From positions 9,486,001-9,550,000 of the forward strand of contig JBHGNT010000020.1 in assembly GCA_043228905.1 (NCBI GenBank): a stretch of DNA of 64,000 bases, given 5' to 3'. Below are positions 1 through 10,260 of the stretch, in pieces; position 1 is the first letter of the stretch, and every line of letters begins with the position of its first letter. The notes under the pieces are model-generated. The model did not search any database. It saw nothing but the letters and a program-made list of their open reading frames with translations, and was not told where the DNA came from. The position numbers were made by a program, and so were the translations under genes. This stretch comes from Azolla caroliniana (lineage: Eukaryota; Polypodiophyta).

Positions 1-25
1 CATCCTCGAGTCGAGCAAAGTAAAG

Positions 26-2905
26 TTGGCTATGTACGCAAAGGGCCAGAAACTCGAAACCGACTTAAAATTGTGGCACAAGAGAATCGGCCACATCAAT
101 CCCCAGAAGCTTCAGAACATGCAGACAAAAGGAGTCGTAATCGGACTCTCGAACTTTACGGCAAAGGAGATCACGGGCCTGTGCGAAGCATGCCAATTCG
201 GAAAGCAACGCCGTCATCCATTCCCAAAAGAGCGGAATGTAAGCAAAGGGATCCTAGATCTCATACATTCAGTTGTGTGGGGACCAACCCAAACAACTAC
301 TTTCGGCGGATGTCGTTACTATGTCACGTTCATCGATGACTTCTCCAGAAATACCTGGATTTATCCGATGAAGCAAAATAGTGAAGTGTTCGGCCACTTC
401 CAGAAGTTCAAAGCCAAAGTGGAAAAAGCCACGGGATGGCATGTACGCTGCCTTCAATCAGATGGAGGCAAAGAATATTTTTCAGATGAGTTCTCGGCGT
501 ATCTCTGCAAGGAAGGAATCTGACGAGAATTCTCGTGTCAACATACACCTTAGCAAAACGACGTAGCTGAGCGTAAAAACCGCCACATAGTAGAAGTCGC
601 ACGAGCCATGATGAATGAGAAGAACCTACCGAAATCGTATTGGGCAGAAGCGGCAAACACGGCCGTATACCTCATGAATAGGTGCGCAACCTCAGGAGTA
701 CATGACATAACTCCTCATGAAAAGTTCTTTGGAAAGAAGCCGAACTTATCGCATGTCCGCATTTTCAGTTCTATTGCCTACGTACATATTCCCAACGATA
801 CGCGACAAAAGCTCGATCCGAAGTCGGAGAAATGTATCCTCGTAGGATACTCACTTGAACAGAAGGGGTACAAGTGCTACAACCCATCTAACCGAAAAGT
901 TCGCATCAGTTGAGACGTAGTCTTCGACGAGTCCGCATCCTGGTACGCACCAGAGAATACTTCGACTCCACTCAACGTGGATGACACTGAAATAGAAATA
1001 GACGTTGAGGATTGGCTCACACAGATGTTAGAAGACAACCCAATTACGACACAGCTAAGTGGGCCATCTGAGCCGCCGAGCGATGAAAGCACATCTCGGC
1101 CGAGTCCGAAACTGGACAAAGGCAAGGCAAAAATGCATGAGTATGAAGATCATTTTGATCTTGACAGTGAGTTCGATTGCCTTGATATCCACACGGACGG
1201 CGTGAAGAAACCCCTAGAATCCGCAAATGACAAGCCACACCGATTCACGCGTGAGAAGAACCTCGTAAACCGCTACGGCTACGACGAGTACATGGCGTAT
1301 CATTACACATTCATGATGAAGGTCGCGTCAATATGGGAACCGGAAACACTTTCCGAACCCGCAAAGGATCCACGATGGGTCAACGCAATGAATGAGGAGA
1401 TGGGAGCGTTATGCAAAAACGAGACATGGGATCTCGTTCCTCACCCCCCGAACAAGAAACCAATTGGTTGCAAGTGGATTTACAAGGTGAAGCACAATGC
1501 CGATGGTTCTGTAAATCGCTTCAAAGCACGGCTCATTGCAAAAGGCTACACACAGACACATGGCGTAGACTACGAAGAAACCTTTGCCCTGGTGGCAAAG
1601 ATGACGATAGTATGGACCGTAATCGCGCTAGCAGTAGCAAAAGGGTGGCACCTTCATCAGATGGATGTGAAAAATGCTTTCCTCCAAGGAGAGCTAGAAG
1701 AAGAGGTGTATATGACACAACCACCCGGATTCGAATTGCGTAATCATCCGCACGCCGTATGCCGACTCAAGAAGCCACTCTATGGCCTCAAACAAGCACC
1801 GCGTGCTTGGCACTCGAAGATCACGCAGTATCTTCACCAAGTCGGATTTCGGATGTCAAAATCCAATACATCTCTGTACATCCGAAATGAGTCGGATAGC
1901 CCGATAGTCATCATTCTATACGTGGATGACTTGGTTATCGGAGGAAAGGATCTCGCCGAGATTAATAGAGTTAAATCACTTCTTTCTTGCAGATTCGAAA
2001 TGAAGGACCTACACGAACTTCATTACTTTCTAGGTATTGAAGTAATTCGGACACCAGTTGGGATAATGATCTCACAACGGCACTACATTCTCAACTTACT
2101 CTACAAGTTCGGAATGACATAGTGCAAACCTGTGACTACCCCTCTTGAACGTAATCCCAAGATCGATGCCAGCTCTGGCACGGCCGCAAGTGAGTCGACT
2201 CAGTATCGTCAATTGATCGGTAGTCTAATCTACCTAACCATTATGCGACCCGACCTCAATTATTCGGTCCGCCTACTTAGCCAATTCATGCAGAATCCAA
2301 GAAACCTTCACCTCGATTGCGCTAAGAGGATACTATGTTATGTCAGCACAACAGTGGATTATGGCATCTTGTATAAGTCAAATACGACCATTCGACTTGA
2401 AGGGTACACAGACGCGGACTAGGTAGGATACAAAGCGGATAGACGATCCATATCCGGATTTGTCTTCTCCCTCGGCAGCGGAGTGATCTCTTGGAGTAGC
2501 AAGAAACAGCCGACAGTCGCACTGTCGGGCACGGAAGCCGAATACAGGGGCGCGACAGTTGCTGCATGCGAAGTTGTATGGCTTAAGCGTATACTAAAAG
2601 ATATGGGCATACCCATCAAAGATCCAATATGCTAGTATTGCGACAACATGAGTAGTATCTATCTCACGCGTAACCCCGTATTTCACACACGGACTAAACA
2701 CATCGAAGTGCACTACCACTTCATCCGCGAGCGTGTTCAGGGCGGAGAAATTGACCTCCAACACATCAACACGTACCTACAAGTCGCTGATATCTTTACA
2801 AAGGCCTTAGGCATCGACAAGCTCGGGCAATTTGCATTGGATCTTGGTCTCATGTCGTCCACATTGCCGAGCTTGAGGGGGAGTACGCAGACGCATCACG
2901 GATAG
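26..2905 (+). pseudogene. Copia A pol polyprotein, broken
   Basis: Decayed copia polyprotein. The GAG pre-integrase HHCC region ([17 protein letters not shown]) lies at about 75-220. The integrase core follows ([16 protein letters not shown]). RT has [16 protein letters not shown], the YVDD box near 1918 and LHYFLGIEV near 2020. RNase H covers about 2390-2870 and ends in LPSLRG, the usual copia C-terminus. It is broken by in-frame stops near 521, 911, 2120, 2420 and 2634 and by a damaged stretch around 540-570. Several stops fit CGA to TGA or TGG to TAG, the pattern of cytosine-methylation decay. Coding capacity is lost. Confidence 0.85.
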
Positions 2906-2994
2906 GCTATGCAATACACAACACAGCCGACTAGACAAGTCGAAGTACGAACTGAATGACTTTCCGACAGATGGAAGTTGTGTTCAAAGGGGCG

Positions 2995-3290
2995 TGTTGA
3001 GAATCGAACTCAACATCCCATAGATAGGTTTCACACTAGCTCATGGGCATTCCATGCTAGTTTTGTAAATAGTAGTAAGGGCGCTTGCCCTAGCTTAGTT
3101 GGTATATAAACCAACTCATTGTAACTTAGTTAATGTTGGATGTATGTTGTTTCGTTAACATAATATACGTTTTTGACTATCTCTGTCTCTGTCTCTGTCT
3201 CTGTCTCTCTGCTGTTACACATACACACACCTACGTTCACCTTCCGCTGCATTGCAATCACCATAGAATCCATTTCCTAACACTAACAAC
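2995..3290 (+). repeat. 3' LTR of copia A
   Basis: Begins TGTTGAGAATCGAACTCAAC just after a purine-rich tract (AAAGGGGCG) that serves as polypurine tract, about 90 bp downstream of the pol stop. It contains a TATA-like box (TATATAAA, 3103-3110) and a CTCTGT microsatellite at about 3180-3212, and ends in TAACA or AACAACA. No 5' copy is in the window, so age cannot be estimated. Confidence 0.75.
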
Positions 3291-3653
3291 AATGCATTGG
3301 CTCACTCACTCGACAATAACTTTGATGGCTTTGATGTGCCTTTTATGAGGACACATGGTGTGCAAAAAGCCATTGCCACAACAAATGAAAAACTCCGTCC
3401 CTCCACACATGAGAAGAATCCAGTTAGTCGATTCGGCTATAACGAGTACATGGCATACCACTATGCCTTTATGATGAAGGTAGCAGTTGTTTGTGAATTG
3501 GAAAGCTTTACCGAAGCCGCTAAAGATTAGTGATGGGTCAAAGTGATGAATGAGGAGATGCAAGCTCTCTCTAAGAATGAGAAATGGGATCTCGTTCCCC
3601 ACTCACCTCACAAGAAGGCAGTCGGATATAGATGGATATTCAAGGTGAAGTAT
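3291..3653 (+). pseudogene. Copia D fragment: start of RT domain
   Basis: Encodes the conserved copia segment before and at the start of RT: a linker (THSLDNNFDGF), [20 protein letters not shown], then MNEEMQAL, WDLVPHSPHKKA and WIFKVKY. The matching segment of copia C at about 42.1-42.5 kb is clearly homologous. A stop interrupts it near 3528 (AAKD then TAG). It ends abruptly at 3653, where the solo LTR inserted with target duplication AGTAT (3649-3653 and 19461-19465). Confidence 0.8.
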
Positions 3654-4097
3654 TGTAAAGAATCGGGTATGATTCTTGTGTAGCGGAAGAGTTATGTGTT
3701 ATGTGTATGTGTGAGAGGAAATAGAGAAGAGAAGAGAAGACACAAGATGGATAGGTAGAATGGAAAATAGAATACTCAAGAAGAAGAAGATGTATATTCA
3801 CAAGGAGAATATGAAATACAAAAATGTAGCATTACAAGGAGTCACAACCGACTTAGTATGAAGTATGAGGAGGGTGCTTTATATATAGTCACCCTCTCTC
3901 TTCATTAACTAACTACAACAACCACTCTCTCTTGGGGAATGTGAAGACTCATAGTCATGGGGAATATGTAACTCATTAGTTATGTGTCATAGAATATGAT
4001 TCTATGACACATAGTTAATGTGTAGAGAGTAGTGGTGTGACTCTTGACCTTTGAGTAATCATAGATTCTCAAAAGGTGTGTTCACACGTTGCATTAT
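3654..4097 (-). repeat. Solo copia LTR, split by copia B
   Basis: An LTR of the copia C/D family in minus orientation, starting TGTAAAGAATC (plus-strand view). It is cut at 4097 by insertion of copia B. Its last 20 bases lie at 19441-19460 (ending CACAACA), beyond B. The 5-bp target duplication AGTAT flanks the rebuilt LTR. No internal region of its parent remains, so it is a solo LTR left by LTR-LTR recombination. It carries a 14-bp-arm hairpin at 3981-4013 that is conserved in related LTRs. Confidence 0.8.
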
Positions 4098-4521
4098 TGT
4101 AAAAAGAACAACGTGCGGAAGCAACAGAAAACCGAACGTAGGAAAACATAGGTTTAATGGAGAGCTTAGACACACACAATACGTGGGAGAGACAGAGAGA
4201 GAGATGATACACACAACTCTATTTCAAAAATAATACTCAGCCTGTACATAGAATGTGCTTAGTGAGCACTTTTATACAAGTCCATACGGACTGACAGAAG
4301 TACTAACACGTACTTCAATGCTCATAACTGAGCTCTACACTAACTCCCAAAATGTATTCCTACGCGAAATATCTTCCCAACGGCCTCGTGGTTTACGCAC
4401 CGCCACGGCTTCTCGTTGCGCACCGGTTTGCGCACCGGTCCGGCCTAACCGATCGGTCCCAACCGATCTGGTTCTCAGCTTGCACAGCTGATCCGACCAA
4501 TGTTGAACTTGTATCTCAACA
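4098..4521 (-). repeat. 3' LTR of copia B
   Basis: On the minus strand it starts TGTTGAGATACAAG at 4521 and ends in TTTTTACA at 4098. A polypurine tract (ACGGGGAG) lies just upstream on the minus strand. Its partner is 19014-19435, about 420 bp and alignable along its whole length. Confidence 0.85.
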
Positions 4522-4590
4522 CTCCCCGTCAAGGTCAACTTGAGGTTCTTCCGGATCCCCGCTCCGGTTTCTTCTAGCTTCACGCCTCGC

Positions 4591-7500
4591 TCACGCTCCT
4601 CGACCTGTTCGATTCCGCGTGCCTCGACCCTTCTGGTCGGCTTGTGTGCTTGTGCAGCCCTTCTCAGCTCCATTGCTGTCGCGGTGTTGGCGCCTCTTCG
4701 GCTGCCCTTTCTTCCGCTTGGCCCTCGGTTGATTCGGTGTCTCCGAATCAAACATCCGAACCGAATTAGCTTCCTCCAATTGGTTTTTGCTCTCGTCCGA
4801 GTTGGATGTCTCCAACTCGTCTTTCGTCTTCTCGCCCTTTTTGGCTTCATCTCCCCCATGCTTGGCTAGCTTCGGCTCTTTCTTTCGGTTGCTGCCATCA
4901 CGTCCGCTTTCAGACTCTTTCACGGATCCGCCCTCGACATCTTCAACAGACCTGAAATCGAAATCGTCATTCGACTCAGCGTCACGGTTTCTTCCGCTCC
5001 TTTCCTGCTCCCTTCCGTGGTCTTCCGGGACTTCTCTCCCCCTCAAGTTCGGCACATCAAGGTGTCGCAACCCAAGCGCACCTGAGAATTGCCATAACTT
5101 GTCGAGACCAAGGGGATTGGTGAAAATGTCGGCGGTCTGCCGATCCGTTGGAACATACTGTTCGACTTCACCGGAGAGGACATGCTCACGGACAAAGTGG
5201 TAGTGCACCTCAATGTGCTTAGTTCGGGCATGGAAAACAGGGTTCTTCGCTAACTGGATGCTGTTGAGGTTGTTGTAGTAGATCGTCATCGAATCAGACA
5301 CCTCCACCTGCAAATCCTTAAGTAGTTGTTTCAGCCAGATGGCTTCGCATGTGGCGACAACCGCTCCTCTATACTCGTCTTCGGTGCTCGATAGTGCAAC
5401 CGTTGACTGCTTCTTGCTACTCCACGCAATCACGGCGCTCCCAAGAGAGAACGCAAATCCAGATGTGGATCGGCGATCACCGGCGTTTCCAGCCCAATCA
5501 GCATCGGTGTAACCGACTAATTGTGCGGCAGTATCGGTCTGATATAGAAGCCCCCGGTCCTTAGTGCCATTGACATACCAGAGTATGCGGTGTGCGCACT
5601 GAAGGTGTTCCTTGGTTGGCCGTGCCATGAACTGACTAATCATGCCGACTGGGTAATTGAGGTTTGGTCGAGTGATAGTCAAGTATATGAGGCTTTTGAC
5701 AATCTTTCGGAACCTCTTCGGGTCGCAAACTTTTCCGGAGTCGGGGCGAAGCTTGACGGTTCCATCTAGAGCAGTCGAGACAGACTTACAATCTGCCATC
5801 CCGAACTTGAAGAGCATACCCAAAATGTAATGCCGTTGGCTAATCAGTGTGCCTTCGGGGGTACGGATCACTTCGATCCCGAGGAAGTAATGAAGGTCCC
5901 CCAAGTCCTTCATGTCAAATGATGCCGCGAGCTGGAGCTTTACGCGGTCAATTTCACCTAGGTCAGTGCCGGTGATGACCAAGTCATCAACGTAAAGTAA
6001 AATACTAACCGGCCTTATTCGACCTTTCCGAATGAACAGTGAAGAGTTTGAATTGGATGTCGCAAATCCCATCCGATGCAATCATTGCGTGATTTTCGCG
6101 TTCCAAGCATGCGGGGCTTGCTTTCGTGTTCCAACCACGCGGGACCGTCGAAGTGTTCATTCCGGAGTGAAATCCGGGGGGTTGTACCATGTACACCTGT
6201 TCCTCAAGCGCGCCTTGCAGGAACGCATTCTTTACATCCATTTCATGTAAATGTCACCCCTTCGCCGCTGCTACGGCTAGTAGGACACACACGGTAGTCA
6301 TCTTCGCGATAGGCGCAAAGGTCTCGTCGTAGTCCACGTCATGCTTTTGCACGTAGCCTTTCGCTACTAACCGGGCCTTGTATCGGTTGACCGGGCCGTT
6401 GGTGTTGTACTTGACCTTGTATACCCACCTACATCCAATTGTCTTCACACCCTTTGGTGCATCAACTAGGTCCCAGGTTTCATTCTCCGCCAATGCGCAC
6501 ATCTCTTCCTCCATTGCGGCACACCAATTTGCGTCCTTTGCCGCTTTTGCGTAACTCTCCGGCTCACACACTTCTGCTACACGCGGCATGTACGCATAGT
6601 GATGCGCCATGTACTCGTTGTATTCGAACCGGACAACAGGGTTCTTCTGGCGGGTAGATCGGCGTAATTGCTCATCAGCCGATGTTGAGGCTTTCTTGGT
6701 TGAGGTGGACTTTGCTCTCAAAGGCCCGTCATCACTCTTCTCAGAGTCGGATGGATGTCGATCCGACTCGCCCTTATCCGTGCCGTACTCCGACATCTTC
6801 TTCTTCCCTTTTTCCTTGCGTGTAAACCTTCTCGTCGGCTTCCTACGCGGGGAATGCACGACCGAGTCTCCACTACTCGCCGGCTCTTCTCCGGCTTGGT
6901 CAAACCAACCTGGTCGCTCGTTCGGTCGACTTAGCCGAAATGAAATCGGACTCTCATTGAGGGTCTCGATTTCGCGGTCCTCCAAATGCATTTCAACCTC
7001 GCTGACCTCATCGTCAGAACTCGGGTCCAAAGGTCCAGAGTTGGAGTTGAGGTTCGGAGTTGGAGGCAAGTACTAGGATGCAGACTCGTCAAACACGACA
7101 TCGCGTCTCACGCGAGCTTGTTTGGTTCGGGGGTTATAACACTTATAACCCTTTTGTTCATCCAAATAGCCGACCAAGATACATTTCTCGGCTTTCGCGT
7201 CCAACTTCCTCCATTGCTCCTTCTGCACATGCACATACGCAATGCTACCAAAAACTCTCAAGTGTCGTAGATTCGGCTTTCTTCCGAAATGAAGCTCATG
7301 CGCCGACACTCTGTCTCCAATCCTATTCGGCCCAATAGAACTTGGGCAAGTTATTTTCTTCAAGCATTGCCCGCGCCGCTTCCACAACCGACCGATTTTT
7401 CCTTTCGGCTATGCCGTTTTGCTCCGGCGTATACCTGCAACTGAATTCGCGCCGAATTCCCATTTGTTGCAGATAACTGTTGAATTGGCCAGAAAAGTAC

Positions 7501-7878
7501 TCTTTTCCGCCATCCGACCGCAGGCACTTGATCTTTCTCCCTGTTTCCCTTTCTACGAAGCTTTTGAGGTCCCGAAAACAGTCGATACTTCACTCTTCTT
7601 TTCAATGAGATAGATCCACATGTGTCGCGTGTAGTTGTCGATGAAGGAGACAAAATATTGACTCCCGCCAAGACTAACGTTCGGTGTTGGCCCCCATACA
7701 TCCGAATGTATCAAGTCGAGCTTATTGCGACTCTGGTTAAGGTCGTTTGGGAAAGGAAGTTGGTGTTGCTTCCCTAGCTGGTAGGCTTCACAAATTTGGG
7801 CCTTCCGGCCACTAAATTTGGGCAATCCGAACACAACTTTTTTCGATTGCAAGTCCTGAAGCCTTTGATAGTTGACGT
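4591..7878 (-). pseudogene. Copia B pol: integrase, RT, RNase H plus charged tail
   Basis: Minus-strand polyprotein. Near 7878-7600 are the pre-integrase cysteine region (CEAYQLGK) and start of the integrase core (SDVWGP, SFIDNYTRHMW). The rest of integrase is frameshifted at 7380-7600. RT follows from about 6700 to 5700 ([39 protein letters not shown]). RNase H lies at about 5590-5080 ([37 protein letters not shown]). Instead of stopping after LRG, the frame continues about 160 charged residues to 4591. Stops and frameshifts occur near 7070, 6250 and 6005-6130. Confidence 0.8.
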
Positions 7879-8630
7879 TGTCGTGAAGATTCCGGGCCAT
7901 CGGTAGAAAGAATGTGAAACGCGCGGGAGCACTCGTGCACACCCTTAGTGAATTAGATAGTGTAAGTACTAGGCATAGGAAAAAGGAGGCGTACTAGGGA
8001 GTTAAAGCATTAATAGGGATTTAGACATCGCGTAAGTAGGGAGAGTTACGAGGAGGGCAAATTAGGGGGGGAGAATTTAGGGAGTTAAAGCGACAAGGCC
8101 ATGAATGCTCTGTAACGGTTGCTCCTTGTGCTATAAAAGGGGCGACCCTCGACTGTTTTTGAGGATGTCAATTTTAGAGAGAGGAGAAAAGAAACAGAGA
8201 GAAAAGAAGACGAGGAGTCCTACGACGTGCCACCGGAAGGCGCTTACCTTGCTCGCGTCAGATGCTCGAGTGCTCTCGACCAGGGGATTGACCTTCTGTG
8301 TGCCCATTCATCTCCGTATCTAACTACTGTAGAGCCTACGCTCGAACACCGGCACTGATCCGGTTGTAATCACCCACAACACCACGCACATATATTGATT
8401 AATAGAAGCTTATCCACCGAACGCAAGTTATTCTTAGCATATCTGTCTACGCTTGTGTCTACGCACGTTCCTCTTACACTATCTCTCTCGTTTTGCTAAT
8501 CTTTCTGTTTAAACCGTGGTCTCAGGGCTGACGTAAACCACAAACTATTCCTCCTCACTTCTCGATTCCTTGGTTCAAGACCCTCGTGGTCCTGCCCAAC
8601 TTCTACGCATCTGCGAGGATTACCTCGACA
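7879..8630 (+). repeat. 5' LTR of gypsy G
   Basis: Runs from TGTCGTGAAG to CCTCGACA (752 bp). A TATA box (TATAAA, 8132-8137) sits in the context CTATAAAAGGGGC, a plausible LTR promoter giving transcripts that start about 30 bp downstream. Bases 8438-8630 are repeated as the truncated 3' LTR at 17306-17503. Confidence 0.85.
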
Positions 8631-8634
8631 TATT

Positions 8635-8652
8635 TGGTGAACCCGACGTGAA
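8635..8652 (+). promoter_or_regulatory. Primer-binding site of gypsy G
   Basis: TGGTGAACCCGACGTGAA lies 4 bases inside the 5' LTR. From memory of plant tRNA sequences it is the complement of the 3' end of tRNA-Trp including CCA. The same 18 bases follow the 5' LTRs of TR-GAG1 (10227-10244) and TR-GAG2 (27495-27512). Confidence 0.75.
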
Positions 8653-8673
8653 GGGCGGCAAAGGAATCTGAAA

Positions 8674-9360
8674 ATGAGAGGGAGCGAACTTGCAGAAGCA
8701 ATGGCGGTGGCGGTAGACCGCCTAGTTAGTGCTCGCGAGGGCGTGAGTGCCCTCGACAGGGCCATAGAAGCAACGGTCGACAAGATAGGCCGGTTCAGTG
8801 GAAAAGACGCCACGAGTTACTTAGAGGCCTACAAATATGAGATGTAGATGAGGAATATACCCGAGGATAGACAACTGACAGGGTTTTCCTGGGTCGTGAC
8901 ACCACACATCCATATAGAGATGACCGAAATACAAGCGGGTTGCCGTGATTGGGCGGAGTTCGCGGAGGAAGTTCTCGAAAGATACAGCTATGACGACTTG
9001 CTCTGGTTATTGAGAAAGGACTTTATGGATTGGGTCAACAACCCCGACAAGGGTCAAAACGCTTACGCGCTCCTCTAGGAGTTCGAGTCACGGTTCGTGC
9101 GGCTCTCTAGATTGGACCGAACCGTGCTCGAAACAAGCAAAGTTCTGTTTTTCGTTACGTCGTTTGACTCGCACGTCCGGGAAAGCATGGGTCTTCTTCT
9201 GGAAACCAACCGCGGTCTCACGATTGACTGGGCGACCGTCAAAGAAGTATGCAACAGGATTGACAAACGCCGAGATCGGAAAGAAAGGGAGTCCTCACGG
9301 GCCAGACCAGTTGTTGAAACTAGAGCCGAGCCGACACCGAGCCGACACCGACCCGAATGA
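8674..9360 (+). pseudogene. Gypsy G gag, N-terminal part
   Basis: One frame from the ATG at 8674, broken by TAG codons at 8845-8847 and 9076-9078 and ending at TGA 9358-9360. The protein is gag-like, with GRFSGKDATSYLEAYKYEM, then WAEFAEEVLERYSYDD. The same blocks occur in the Gag of TR-GAG1 and TR-GAG2 (GQFDGKDVSRYLRDYKAEM; WGSFEEALRESYDY), showing common descent. The gag C-terminus continues beyond TR-GAG1 at about 13063. Confidence 0.75.
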
Positions 9361-9430
9361 AAGAAACGAGGAGGTGGCCTGAGCTAGGCCCACCCCCGAA
9401 AAACGTAGTCGCAGGGCCTGCAGGCGGCGT

Positions 9431-10222
9431 TGTCGTAGTGTATTTTGTACACTATGTGAAAAAGTAAAAATAATATAACCAATTTAATTACATATAAATA
9501 AATAAAATAAGAATATCAAAATATTTATCACGTGCATAGGGCAAGATTCAAACCCTGTACCTCCACGTAGCCAAACCTCAACTTTACCATTATGCTACCT
9601 TATCTTTAATGTTCTACAAATAGATTTAATAACTATAAGTGCTTTATTTGCGCCTACCTTTATTAAAAGGTAAATCATGCATTTTTAGAGTGCGTGAATA
9701 TTTTATAGAAAAACGCAAGTAACTAAAAAGTGACTCATGCACATCTAGCGTGCATGAGCACTATATTTAGCAAATAAAAGCAAGGATTAGAAAAGCATCA
9801 CATGCACATTTAGTGTGCATGAACATATTAGAAAAAAAGAAGCATGTAGCTATGCTTAGTCTCTCCCATCACTACATAAGGATGGGGAGCACAATGTAAT
9901 AGGTGTGTGAAATATTTGGAAATTGGATATATTTCCGAAAACACCAACCGATTAATATAATCGTGGGATTCACGAAAATAATATAATCTATACTTGTGGG
10001 ATTCACAAGTTTCTTATATCTTTCTTTCAATCTAAATACATATTCTTATCTAAATATTGATTAATCGAATACAATACACTCGTGGGATTCACGAAATTTC
10101 TATCTCTCTTTCTAATAATCTATTCATTACTAGCCTCATCTCATATTCTTCTTTCTCCTAGTCCAAAACCTCAGTGGTTCCCACCCGACTCACGCAACGA
10201 TCCGGCGCCAAAAGGCACGACA
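9431..10222 (+). repeat. 5' LTR of TR-GAG1
   Basis: TGTCGTAGTG to GGCACGACA, 792 bp. It contains an antisense tRNA-like segment (B-box-like 9544-9554, A-box-like 9587-9597, minus strand) and three copies of a short hairpin, with stems around the loop GGATT at 9961-9975, 9992-10010 and 10078-10094. The partner LTR has the same length. Confidence 0.9.
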
Positions 10223-10260
10223 CATTTGGTGAACCCGACGTGAAGGCGGGTGGCAAGGAG

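Larger units (their letters stand above)
1..3290 (+). mobile_element. Copia element A, 3' part
   Basis: Plus-strand Ty1/copia retrotransposon whose 5' LTR and gag lie left of the window. The visible part runs from the GAG pre-integrase region through integrase, reverse transcriptase and RNase H to a 3' LTR. The sequence to its right resumes a different copia (D) in the acidic linker before RT, so A probably inserted into D. I could not fix the target duplication because the LTR end is ambiguous by a few bases (TAACA near 3288 or AACA near 3291). Confidence 0.85.
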
